Assembly (NCBI GenBank): GCA_030684815.1
Contig: JAUXXQ010000211.1
Coordinates: forward strand, 1 to 52,487
Length of the DNA stretch: 52,487 nt
Direction of reading: 5' to 3'
DNA from: Methylobacter sp.
GTDB taxonomy: Bacteria; Pseudomonadota; Gammaproteobacteria; Methylococcales; Methylomonadaceae
Under the pieces are notes generated by a model that was not told the DNA's origin, searched no databases, and saw only the letters and a program-made list of their open reading frames with translations. The translations under genes were made by a program, and so were the position numbers. This document shows positions 44,334-52,487 of the stretch, piece after piece; positions within the stretch are counted from its first letter, which is position 1; each line of letters opens with the position of its first letter.

Positions 44334-46607
44334 ATGTTAAGTAAAGAACTTGAAATTACGTTAAATAATGCTTTTAAAAATGCGCATGACAAACGCCATG
44401 AATTTATCACGGTTGAGCATTTGCTGTTGGCTTTGCTTGAAAATGTCTCGGCGCAGCCGATTCTGATTGCCTGCGGTTGCGATATTAAGGTGCTGCGTGG
44501 CCAGTTAACGCAATTTATCGATGAAACCACCTCGTTGATCCCGATGGGTGTCCAACGGGAAACCCAGCCGACACTAGGTTTTCAGCGGGTGTTGCAACGC
44601 GCTGTCTTTCATGTGCAGGCTTCTGATAAAAAAGAAGTGTCCGGTGCCAATTTGTTTGTCGCTTTATTCAGCGAACAGGATTCCCATGCGGTTTACCTGT
44701 TGAATAAGCAGGATATTTCAAGGTTGGATGTGGTCAATTATTTGGCTCATGGCATTTCAAAAATTGATCCCGATAGTGATTCCTCAAATAACGCGTCTTC
44801 GGAATCCGGCAATGCTGAAGCGGAAGCCGCCGGCAGTCCGCTGGATAAGTACGCCACTAATCTTAATGAACAAGCCTTGAAAGGCCGGATTGACCCGTTA
44901 ATCGGCCGGGACGCGGAAGTTGATCGCACCATTCAAACGCTGTGCCGTCGTAGAAAAAATAATCCTTTGCTGGTTGGCGAGGCGGGCGTGGGCAAGACGG
45001 CTATCGCCGAAGGTCTGGCCAAGCGGATTGTCGAGGAGCAAGTGCCTGAGGTGCTGATGCACAGCGTGATTTATTCGTTGGATTTGGGCGCGCTAGTTGC
45101 CGGCACCAAATACCGGGGCGACTTTGAAAAGCGGCTGAAAGCCTTATTAAATCAACTGAATAAGGAACCGGATTCGATTTTGTTCATTGATGAAATTCAT
45201 ACCATTATCGGCGCAGGTTCCGCTTCCGGCGGGGTGATGGATGCGTCTAATTTAATCAAGCCGGCATTGGCTTCCGGCCAGTTGCGCTGCATCGGTTCGA
45301 CCACGTATCAGGAGTTTCGCGGCGTTTTTGAAAAAGATCATGCGCTGGCGCGACGGTTCCAGAAAATCGATGTGCTGGAGCCTTCGGTTGAAGATACGGT
45401 TCTGATTCTGAAGGGTCTTAAATCGCGCTTTGAAGAGCATCATGACGTTAAATATTCTTCTGATGCCTTGCGTGTCGCGGCGGAATTGTCAGACCGGTAT
45501 ATCACTGACCGGCATTTGCCCGATAAAGCGATTGATGTGATTGACGAGGCGGGCGCAAAACAACGCATGACGGCCGAGGCTGAGCGCAAGCAAGTGATTG
45601 ATGTGGCTGAAATAGAGGACATCGTGTCCAAAATTGCCAGAGTCCCGGCAAAATCGGTGTCGTCCAATGATATAGACAAGCTGGGCAATTTGGAAAAAAA
45701 CCTGAAAATGCTGGTGTTTGGCCAGGACGAGGCAATTTCTGCGCTGGCATCGGCAATAAAACTGTCGCGCGCCGGTCTTAGGGACAGCCAAAAAACGATC
45801 GGTTCATTTCTGTTTGCAGGCCCTACCGGCGTAGGGAAAACCGAAGTGACGCGGCAATTGGCCAAAGTGCTTGGGGTCGAACTGATTCGTTTCGATATGT
45901 CCGAGTACATGGAACGGCATACCGTGTCGCGGCTGATTGGTGCGCCTCCAGGTTATGTCGGTTTTGACCAGGGCGGCTTGTTGACTGAGCAGGTAACTAA
46001 GCATCCTCATGCTGTGTTGTTGCTGGATGAATTGGAAAAAGCCCATCCTGACGTATTCAATCTGTTATTGCAGGTGATGGATCACGGTTCGTTGACCGAT
46101 AACAACGGGCGCAAGGCGGATTTTCGCAACATTATTTTGGTGATGACGACCAATGCCGGGGCAGAGGAGGGCAGCCGGGCTTCAATTGGCTTTACCCAAC
46201 AGGATCATGCCACCGACAGCTTGAAGGTTATCGAAAAAGGCTTTTCGCCGGAATTTCGCAACCGTCTGGATGCCATTATTCAATTCAAGCCGTTGGACAT
46301 TTCAATTGTCGGGCATGTAGTTGATAAGTTTATCTTTGAATTGGAGGCTTTGCTGGCAGATAAGCACGTCACATTGGCGTTGGATTCTGATGCCCGCTTA
46401 TGGTTGGCTGAAAACGGTTGTGATCCTAAAATGGGGGCTAGGCCGATGGCGCGACTCATTCAAGAGAAAATCAAAAAACCGTTGGCTAATGATTTGCTGT
46501 TTGGCGAATTGGCGCACGGCGGACATGTACGGATTTACGTGAAGGATAATGAGCTGAATTTCGCTATAGAAAGTGCTGATGTGATTGTTCCTGAAGCCAA
46601 TTTTTAA
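44334..46607 (+). CDS. clpA: ATP-dependent Clp protease ATPase subunit ClpA
   Basis: 757 residues, taking the ATG at 44334 ([14 protein letters not shown]) preceded by GGTGGAG. The Clp N domain (about 1-145) binds ClpS. The first AAA+ module has GEAGVGKT, the second GPTGVGKT; the ClpP-docking tripeptide IGF is seen in SIGFTQQ, as needed to bind ClpP. Length equals E. coli ClpA (758). clpP is not in this window. Confidence 0.97.
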   Translation: MLSKELEITLNNAFKNAHDKRHEFITVEHLLLALLENVSAQPILIACGCDIKVLRGQLTQFIDETTSLIPMGVQRETQPTLGFQRVLQRAVFHVQASDKKEVSGANLFVALFSEQDSHAVYLLNKQDISRLDVVNYLAHGISKIDPDSDSSNNASSESGNAEAEAAGSPLDKYATNLNEQALKGRIDPLIGRDAEVDRTIQTLCRRRKNNPLLVGEAGVGKTAIAEGLAKRIVEEQVPEVLMHSVIYSLDLGALVAGTKYRGDFEKRLKALLNQLNKEPDSILFIDEIHTIIGAGSASGGVMDASNLIKPALASGQLRCIGSTTYQEFRGVFEKDHALARRFQKIDVLEPSVEDTVLILKGLKSRFEEHHDVKYSSDALRVAAELSDRYITDRHLPDKAIDVIDEAGAKQRMTAEAERKQVIDVAEIEDIVSKIARVPAKSVSSNDIDKLGNLEKNLKMLVFGQDEAISALASAIKLSRAGLRDSQKTIGSFLFAGPTGVGKTEVTRQLAKVLGVELIRFDMSEYMERHTVSRLIGAPPGYVGFDQGGLLTEQVTKHPHAVLLLDELEKAHPDVFNLLLQVMDHGSLTDNNGRKADFRNIILVMTTNAGAEEGSRASIGFTQQDHATDSLKVIEKGFSPEFRNRLDAIIQFKPLDISIVGHVVDKFIFELEALLADKHVTLALDSDARLWLAENGCDPKMGARPMARLIQEKIKKPLANDLLFGELAHGGHVRIYVKDNELNFAIESADVIVPEANF

Positions 46608-46682
46608 GGTAACGGCAAATCGATTGTTCAAGAAGCTGGCGCTGCAAATTTGTTTGGGATGGCTTTATATTTACCCGAAAGG

Positions 46683-46730
46683 CGTCAGGCGGGATGGCCT
46701 GACGTTAATCCTATTGTTAACAGGATTAAC
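46683..46730. terminator. Two hairpins between clpA and infA
   Basis: An 8-bp stem (46683-46690 with 46697-46704) is followed by a 9-bp stem (46704-46712 with 46722-46730) that overlaps the infA stop. They separate two convergent genes. Confidence 0.65.
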
Positions 46731-46944
46731 GCATACGGAAAGTGATGCGGCCTTTGGTTAAATCGTAAGGCGTCATTTCAACTTTAACGCTGTCGCCGGT
46801 CAGGATGCGGATATAATGCTTGCGCATTTTGCCGGAGATATGGGCGGTCACAACATGACCGTTTTCCAGTTCGACGCGGAACATGGTGTTAGGAAGCGTG
46901 TCAATCACTTTTCCTTCCATTTCAATTTGATCTTCTTTAGCCAT
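46726..46944 (-). CDS. infA: Translation initiation factor IF-1
   Basis: 72 residues, the normal length, a single OB fold: [38 protein letters not shown] and the C-terminal [15 protein letters not shown]-1 binds the A site of the 30S subunit. The clpA/infA convergent arrangement is conserved in gammaproteobacteria. Confidence 0.97.
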   Translation of the reverse strand: MAKEDQIEMEGKVIDTLPNTMFRVELENGHVVTAHISGKMRKHYIRILTGDSVKVEMTPYDLTKGRITFRMR

Positions 46945-47164
46945 TTATAGTGTCCTAGTAATTAAAACCGCCAATCATAACATAAGCCTGTTTTTAACAA
47001 CAGAAGTCTGTTTATTTGTTGTTAATAAACCAGCAATTCCTGTAACGTTTCATTACCTGCAGTGGCATTAGGGCAGGTTCCAAACAGATTCACTTAATAA
47101 CTGTGTTTGTAGGATATAAGATGCCGATATTCCAGTCTATTAGTAAAGTTACCTATGAGTGGCT

Positions 47165-47704
47165 TTATGGCGCTTTAGTGGTAGCAATCAGTTTGAAAAA
47201 CTCGCTTTCTGCAACAATATCGACATTATTTTCAACCCTGTCCAGATAGGTTTTTCCTTCCAGATGATCGACTTCGTGCTGGAAAATTCTCGCCACAAAG
47301 CCGCTTAATTGCATGTCCTCTAAAGCGCCGCACGGGTCGGTATAGTGAACCCTAATGTCCCGATATCTCGGCACCAATGCGCGTATGCCCGGAATGCTCA
47401 AACAGCCCTCCCAATCCTTTTCCTGATTATCTGTTAACACATCAAAATCGGGATTTATCATCACCGTTGGTTCCATTAAGGGAGCCAACGGATAACGCGG
47501 CGTAGGCCGTGACGCGATGATAATGATCTGTTTTGCTATGCCGATTTGCGGCGCGGCAATGCCAACGCCCGACGTCGCGGCGAGGCTGCTTTGCATCGTG
47601 GCAATGATGTCGCGGATTTCACTGGCCTGAACATCAACGACAGCTTCGGCATATTGCCGCAGTACTGGATTGCCCAATTGGGCTATTTCAGAGGCCGCTG
47701 TCAT
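47165..47704 (-). CDS. def: Peptide deformylase
   Basis: 179 residues with the three motifs: GVGIAAPQIG, EGCLSIPG (metal cysteine) and FQHEVDHLEG (metal histidines). It removes the formyl group from nascent proteins. The first bases overlap the end of ppk1 by four (ATGA), so the two are probably one transcript. It is not next to fmt, so this may be an additional deformylase. Confidence 0.93.
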   Translation of the reverse strand: MTAASEIAQLGNPVLRQYAEAVVDVQASEIRDIIATMQSSLAATSGVGIAAPQIGIAKQIIIIASRPTPRYPLAPLMEPTVMINPDFDVLTDNQEKDWEGCLSIPGIRALVPRYRDIRVHYTDPCGALEDMQLSGFVARIFQHEVDHLEGKTYLDRVENNVDIVAESEFFKLIATTKAP

Positions 47705-49800
47705 TGCAATTCGTGCATCAGCACCGATTGCGCCTGAATCGGCTCCTCGGTTTCGGCTTTTTGCAACTGTTGATAACTGCCGTCAGGCTGTAGCAACCAA
47801 GCCTGGCTATTGTCGTTCAGATACAAATTCAAATCCTGCAAAACCCTACTTTGCAATTTCTTGTTTTCAATCGGAAAGCAGACTTCAACGCGCCGGAACA
47901 TATTACGGTTCATTAAGTCAGCGCTGGCTGCGAAAACCTCATTGTCGCCGTCATTTTCAAACGCATAAACCCTGGCATGTTCCAAAAACCGCCCGATGAT
48001 TGAGCGCACTTCTATGTTTTCAGACACCCCCGGAATCCCCGGTCTTAAGCAGCAAACGCCCCGGACAATTAATTTGACCTCAACCCCGGCCTGCGATGCC
48101 CGGTACAGCGCTTGTATGGATTGCTCCTCAACCACGGCATTCACTTGAATAATGATTTTTGCCGGTTTGCCGCTTTTGGCATGGCGTATTTCCCGCTCAA
48201 TTTTTTCCATCAACCCGCGATGTAAAGTGAACGGCGATTGCAGCAGTTTATTCAATTTGGTCACTTTGCCCAAACTGGTCAGCTGGGCAAATACCCGGCG
48301 CACGTCTTCGCCCAATTCCTTATCACAGGAAAACAAACCGTAATCGGTGTAAATCTGCGCCGTTTTCGGGTGATAGTTGCCGGTGCCCAGATGTACATAA
48401 TTGCGTAATTCCTTGCCTTCGCGCCTTAATACTAGGCACATTTTGGCGTGGGTTTTGTAACCGACCACGCCGTAAACCACATGCACGGCGGCTTCCTGCA
48501 ATTTGGATGCGAGGTCGATATTAGCCTTTTCGTCGAAGCGCGCCCTTAATTCAATCACCACCGTCACTACTTTACCGGCTCTCGCCGCCTTGATTAAGGC
48601 GCTGACAATCGGTGAGTCGGCGCCGGTGCGATATAGCGTTTGTTTGATTGCCAGCACGTCGGGCGAAACCGCCGCCTGACGGATAAATTCAACGACCGGG
48701 GAAAATGACTCGAATGGATGATGCAATAAAATATCGTGGCGTTTAATGGCGGCAAATATATCTTTGCTGCGTTCCAGTTGCTGCGGAACCGCCGGTTTGA
48801 ACGGGGTGAATTTAAGGTCGGGTCGGCCGATCAGGTTGTTGATTTCCTGAATTCGGTTCAGGTTGACCGGCCCATTAACCAAAAATAAACGGTCACGGTT
48901 CATTTCAAAACGGTCCAGCAAAAAGGTCACCGTTTCGTCTGGGCACTTGGCGTCAATTTCCAAACGTACTTCGTCGCCGTAATTGCGCATCGCCAGCTCG
49001 CCTTCGACGGCCAGCAATAAATCGTCAATGGCATCGTCGTCGACAAAAAAGTCGCTATTCCGTGTGACCCGAAATTGATAGCAGCCTTTGACATTCATGC
49101 CGTTAAATAACTGGCCGACAAACGCATGAATAATCGATGACAAAAAGACAAAATCCGCCGCCCCGCTAGCAGTCTCCTCGGTCGGTAGCTGAATAATACG
49201 CGGCAAGGCTCGGGGCGCCTGTAAAATAGCCCGGCCGCTGTTTCGGCCGAAGGCATCTTTTCCGGTTAGGGAAATAATAAAATTTAGGCTCTTGTTGAGT
49301 ATGCGCGGAAAAGGATGGGCAGAATCCAGGCCGACCGGCGTTAAAATCGGTAGCAATTCATTGTTAAAATAAGCCTCCAGCCATTTGTGCTGCGCTTCAG
49401 ACCATTCCTTGCGGCGAATAAAACGGATATTCTCTTCTGCCAGTTTAGGGATAAGAATCTCGTTAAGGACTTGATATTGTTCGTCAACCAGCTGATGTGA
49501 GTGAACCGCAATCAGTTCCAGTTGCTCGGCAGGCGTCAGGCCGTCGGGGCCGATCGCTTTAGGGTCCATCGCCGCCATTTGTATGACACTGGCAACGCGC
49601 ACCTCAAAAAATTCATCAAGGTTAGAGCAGGAAATGCACAAATAATTAAGCCGCTCTAGCAGCGGTACTGTTTCATCTTTTGCCTGCGCTAAAACCCGCT
49701 TGTTAAATTCCAGCAGGCTTAATTCGCGGTTAATATAAAGTTCCGGTTTTTGCAGGTCGATGGGTTGTTCGGTTTCGGTTGTATTTTCGTTTATATCCAT
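47701..49800 (-). CDS. ppk1: Polyphosphate kinase 1
   Basis: 699 residues, near E. coli Ppk (688). The N-terminal region starts ELYINRELSLLEFNKRVLAQ. The autophosphorylated histidine lies in YVHLGTGNYHPKTAQIYTDY and further PLD-like residues in KTHAKMCLVLRREGKEL. It makes and degrades polyphosphate with ATP. No ppx is adjacent. Confidence 0.96.
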   Translation of the reverse strand: MDINENTTETEQPIDLQKPELYINRELSLLEFNKRVLAQAKDETVPLLERLNYLCISCSNLDEFFEVRVASVIQMAAMDPKAIGPDGLTPAEQLELIAVHSHQLVDEQYQVLNEILIPKLAEENIRFIRRKEWSEAQHKWLEAYFNNELLPILTPVGLDSAHPFPRILNKSLNFIISLTGKDAFGRNSGRAILQAPRALPRIIQLPTEETASGAADFVFLSSIIHAFVGQLFNGMNVKGCYQFRVTRNSDFFVDDDAIDDLLLAVEGELAMRNYGDEVRLEIDAKCPDETVTFLLDRFEMNRDRLFLVNGPVNLNRIQEINNLIGRPDLKFTPFKPAVPQQLERSKDIFAAIKRHDILLHHPFESFSPVVEFIRQAAVSPDVLAIKQTLYRTGADSPIVSALIKAARAGKVVTVVIELRARFDEKANIDLASKLQEAAVHVVYGVVGYKTHAKMCLVLRREGKELRNYVHLGTGNYHPKTAQIYTDYGLFSCDKELGEDVRRVFAQLTSLGKVTKLNKLLQSPFTLHRGLMEKIEREIRHAKSGKPAKIIIQVNAVVEEQSIQALYRASQAGVEVKLIVRGVCCLRPGIPGVSENIEVRSIIGRFLEHARVYAFENDGDNEVFAASADLMNRNMFRRVEVCFPIENKKLQSRVLQDLNLYLNDNSQAWLLQPDGSYQQLQKAETEEPIQAQSVLMHELQ

Positions 49801-49829
49801 GTTGCGCTCAGATTTAAAGTCGGTTTAAT

Positions 49830-50726
49830 TTAGTGTCTTTTTCCCTGCAAACCGCCGGTATGTATCGTGATAATACGTGTACCGGGTTTGAAGTGGTGTT
49901 TTTTAATGAGATCGTAGAGGGCATACATCATTTTTCCGGTATAAACCGGCTCAAGAGGAATTCTAGTTTTTAATTCAAAGTCTTCAATGAATGCAGTTAA
50001 TTCGGTATTGGTTTTGGCAAAGCCGCCGAAAGGGTAATCCAAGTTTATCTGCCAGTTATTACGGCATTGTGGCAGCAGTGCTGCAACGTCTGCGGCTAAG
50101 AATCCGGCATTTTTTAAGGCGGCAAAGCCCAATACCGACACCTGTTCCGGTGCTGGCTCAACAATGCCCGCCAACGTTGTTCCGGTGCCGCAGGGTAGGC
50201 AAATCGTGTCGTAGCGGAGGTCTATTTCGGCGACCAGTTCCGCCACGCCTTTCAAGGCCAGGCGTTGCGCCCCGCCTTCCGGCAGCCAGTATTGCCCGGG
50301 TTTCAAGCCAGGCAAATCATGCCAGCTTTTATAGTGCCTGAGCAAGCGGTAATCGCTGCGGGAGACAAATTTTAACGCCATACCCCAAGCCTGCATGTCC
50401 CGTAACGTCGGCGTCAACATGGGCGGCTGCTCGCCGCGAACCAAGCCGATCGTTTTTAATCCTAATACCTTGCCCACATAAGCCAAGGCATGCAGATGGT
50501 TGGAATAAGCGCCGCCCATACTGACCAGTGTGTCAGCGCTTAGCGATAGGGCGTGGTCGATAATATATTTAAGCTTGCGCCATTTGTTGCCGGAAATGAC
50601 CGGATGCAATAAATCATCGCGCTTCATCCATAGTTCAATGCGCTGCGATGCGAGCAGCGGATCATCAATTTTTGTTAGAATCGACGGCGAGAAGGTTTTT
50701 TCCAGTTTTATCAGTTCGGGGTGCAT
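49830..50726 (-). CDS. PLP-dependent ACC deaminase / D-cysteine desulfhydrase family protein
   Basis: 298 residues of fold type II. The PLP lysine is K48 in SGNKWRKLKY, the substrate-binding serine/asparagine lie in MGGAYSNHLHA and the phosphate loop is PCGTGTTLAG. Family members act on D-cysteine or aminocyclopropane carboxylate; which one cannot be told here. It lies 30 bases upstream of ppk1 on the same strand. Confidence 0.88.
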   Translation of the reverse strand: MHPELIKLEKTFSPSILTKIDDPLLASQRIELWMKRDDLLHPVISGNKWRKLKYIIDHALSLSADTLVSMGGAYSNHLHALAYVGKVLGLKTIGLVRGEQPPMLTPTLRDMQAWGMALKFVSRSDYRLLRHYKSWHDLPGLKPGQYWLPEGGAQRLALKGVAELVAEIDLRYDTICLPCGTGTTLAGIVEPAPEQVSVLGFAALKNAGFLAADVAALLPQCRNNWQINLDYPFGGFAKTNTELTAFIEDFELKTRIPLEPVYTGKMMYALYDLIKKHHFKPGTRIITIHTGGLQGKRH

Positions 50727-50832
50727 GTATTACTGAAATTCTTACGCTGGTGCGCTCATCGTTATAGGCAGCTCGAAGTAAGCCGGGAGACTACAACATC
50801 CCGCCTATTTAAAACGTTGCATGTTAGACCTC

Positions 50833-50851
50833 CCAGGTTTTAAAAACCTGG
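50833..50851. repeat. Small palindrome beside the transposase gene
   Basis: A 9-bp inverted repeat (50833-50841 with 50843-50851) lies 9 bases past the transposase-like stop. It may be part of a terminal structure or a dispersed repeat. Confidence 0.5.
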
Positions 50852-50859
50852 CTACCAAC

Positions 50860-52487
50860 TTAAGACGGGACATCCAGTAACTTCAATGAGTTAGAATTCA
50901 GTCGCTCACGGCCTTTTCGAGGCAAGGGTAACTCCCCCATCTTATCAAGCACCCATAAAAATAGGTCTGGAAAGTCAGTATTAAACAACCGCATGGCGGC
51001 TGTGGTTCCATCTTCACGTTCAATGCCGTAGTTATGAATCACAGTCAATGCTTTTAAGCGTTTTCCGCTTAACCCACGGCCATTGTGAACCATCTGGGAC
51101 AAGCAACCATTGCGCCCTTCAACTGCAGATGAACTGCGCTGGAACTGCCTTGCCATGTTCTCCGCCCACAGCAGCCAGCGTTGTATTTCGCTGGTCGGCA
51201 ACGTTGCGGTCAAGTGATGCGCTTTAAAAGCAGCCGATGCAGATTCCCAGGCCTTTCGGTATTTGTCCCTGGCTTTGCGGCTTTTGGTTTGCCGCATTTT
51301 ATGGTGCCAATAAACCACAGGCAACAGTGTCGTCGTTAACCACTGCTCCAGTTCGGTGTCTTCCACCCCTAAACTGAGCAGCGTCTCATTCACCCATAAC
51401 CACCAGAAACTAACCGAAACCGCCAAAGCCCCAAACTGGTTGCGCAGTTTTTTTAGGGTATTTTTGTTATCCGTAATGTCTTGGTCTTCTGCGAGAGCCT
51501 CAAAGGCCTGCGCCCTGCCTTCGAGCCGTTGCACCACTTTTTCGGCATCGTTGACACTGTTGTCTGCCACTGAAAACGGGTGTACCTCATCGCTGATTCC
51601 TTGCAGGTTTTCGTGGTAGTCCTGTTGACTTTTCCTGGCGGTTTCCAGCGTTTTTTCAGCGGTTATCCTCTCCGCTTGGCGGCTAACTAACGCTGCCTCA
51701 TCCGCCCTCTTTGCAGCCTTATCTTCTGCGGCTTGCACGGCTGCCAGGCCTTTCTCTGCCTGAGTGACACGTTTCCCAAGCCTGGCTCCCAACCAACGGC
51801 TGGCATCCTGCTGGGCGTGGAAAACATCTGCGCCTGATTCACAGCCGAAGCCGGTCACAGCCATCTTTATCAGTGCCTTAGCACGGTCGCTGATCGCATG
51901 GCTGACTTCAATACCCAACGATTCCAGGCGTGGGGTTGTTTTTGCGTACCAGGTGTTAAAACATCTATCCTCGGTTATCTCTTCCAGCACTAAGTAGCCG
52001 GAGCGCAAGTCCATCAAAACCAAAATTATAAAATCGCCAAAAAATGTTTCGTCCAACCCCGCCACTATTTTTCGTGTCTGCTTTTTGGTGCTGTTTTCGC
52101 ACTCCGTCTGGAACTGGGGTAGCAGGACCTCCATTTTAGTGATCTGGTCACGCAATACCGACGGCGATACGCCGACATGCTTGTCAATCCGGATCGTTTT
52201 AAAAAACTGCGACAAGGCCTCCGCGCCAACGCCGGATTTCAGACCGAACTGGTACAAAGCCGCGAAGACCATCAACCTTAACCAAGCATAGCCTGCTTCA
52301 GTTTCCCAATGCGAAGATTCCGGATGCAGGTCACGCTTCTTTTTTGCCTGGAGCAGGCGATGGGCGCTGCTTTTGGAGCGGCCAATGGTTTCACCCAGCA
52401 CCCGAACACTTTGTTTGCCAATTTTGCCAATCTCAGTGACAATGCTTCTGCTAGCCGCGCGTATAGCTTGTGTCGTTCTGTTTTTTT
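50860..52487 (-). CDS. Large DDE-type transposase-like protein, 5' end beyond the window
   Basis: The frame is open to the window edge: before the first apparent start at 52401 (GTG) it continues as GKIGKQSVRVLGETIG, so the protein is longer than 513 residues. After an HTH-like N-terminus, acidic residues of an RNase H-like core are seen in AGLDETFFGD, ISDRAKALI and SSAVEGRNGC. A long charged coiled coil (about residues 205-310 of the visible part) sits between the second and third. This resembles transposase-like proteins with a DUF6399 label (from memory). No terminal repeats could be fixed from the single visible side. Confidence 0.7.
   Translation of the reverse strand, partial: KNRTTQAIRAASRSIVTEIGKIGKQSVRVLGETIGRSKSSAHRLLQAKKKRDLHPESSHWETEAGYAWLRLMVFAALYQFGLKSGVGAEALSQFFKTIRIDKHVGVSPSVLRDQITKMEVLLPQFQTECENSTKKQTRKIVAGLDETFFGDFIILVLMDLRSGYLVLEEITEDRCFNTWYAKTTPRLESLGIEVSHAISDRAKALIKMAVTGFGCESGADVFHAQQDASRWLGARLGKRVTQAEKGLAAVQAAEDKAAKRADEAALVSRQAERITAEKTLETARKSQQDYHENLQGISDEVHPFSVADNSVNDAEKVVQRLEGRAQAFEALAEDQDITDNKNTLKKLRNQFGALAVSVSFWWLWVNETLLSLGVEDTELEQWLTTTLLPVVYWHHKMRQTKSRKARDKYRKAWESASAAFKAHHLTATLPTSEIQRWLLWAENMARQFQRSSSAVEGRNGCLSQMVHNGRGLSGKRLKALTVIHNYGIEREDGTTAAMRLFNTDFPDLFLWVLDKMGELPLPRKGRERLNSNSLKLLDVPS

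Noticed and set aside
50860-52401. Taking 52401 as the true start of the transposase-like gene
   Set aside because: The frame continues with protein-like sequence to the window edge, so the real start is outside.
1-52487. CRISPR array or prophage
   Set aside because: No regularly spaced repeats and no phage structural, integrase or lysis genes were found; the single Gp49-like gene belongs to a toxin-antitoxin pair.

Overview
The window looks like the chromosome of a gammaproteobacterium, most likely a methanotroph-like member of the Methylococcales. This rests on conserved gammaproteobacterial gene orders (hfq-hflX, tpiA-secG-tRNA-Leu, rlmE-ftsH-glmM, clpS-clpA-infA, nudJ-mnmA, carA/carB) and on the overall protein character. 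No methane-oxidation gene is present, so the order-level placement is inference. About 45 protein genes and one tRNA are visible, and most of the window is housekeeping.

Layout. 1-920: the right end of a TnpB-type (IS200/IS605 group) element that has cut off the 3' end of an M48 metalloprotease gene, which sits behind an MlaC-family gene. 1776-3753: a predicted nucleotidyltransferase with a possible decayed ORF behind it, and a HAD phosphatase. 3830-10976: class I fumarase, hfq, hflX, rapA (carrying two identical in-frame 51-bp inserts) and a CvfB-like S1 protein. 10977-11653: a gap with a 57-codon membrane-peptide gene, two divergent promoters that share a palindrome, and a hairpin in the carA leader. 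11663-23130: carA, a Uma2-type nuclease gene, carB, greA, yhbY, rlmE, ftsH, glmM, tpiA, secG and tRNA-Leu(GAG).

23320-35721 is the most distinctive part, a chemosensory cluster: cheY, cheA, cheW, an Aer-like PAS receptor with a C-terminal CheR-tether-like pentapeptide, a second cheW, a ParA-type ATPase, a STAS protein, cheR, cheD, a receiver-only cheB copy, full cheB, a small soluble protein with two MCP-tip-like segments, and a metallo-beta-lactamase-fold protein resembling the oxygen-binding diiron proteins of chemotaxis. There are no flagellar genes and no cheZ/cheC/cheX here. The FAD-PAS receptor, the ODP-like protein and the receptor fragment together suggest an oxygen- or redox-sensing array (inference).

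35804-52487: an AarF/UbiB-type kinase gene, a HigBA-like toxin-antitoxin pair whose toxin seems to have lost its start through a 1-nt deletion, mtaB, a coiled-coil DUF1640-like protein, an SpmA/SpmB fusion, an unknown polytopic membrane protein, mnmA, nudJ, clpS, clpA, infA, def, ppk1, a PLP-dependent deaminase/desulfhydrase, and at the edge a large DDE-type transposase-like gene. Several strong palindromic repeats lie between these genes.
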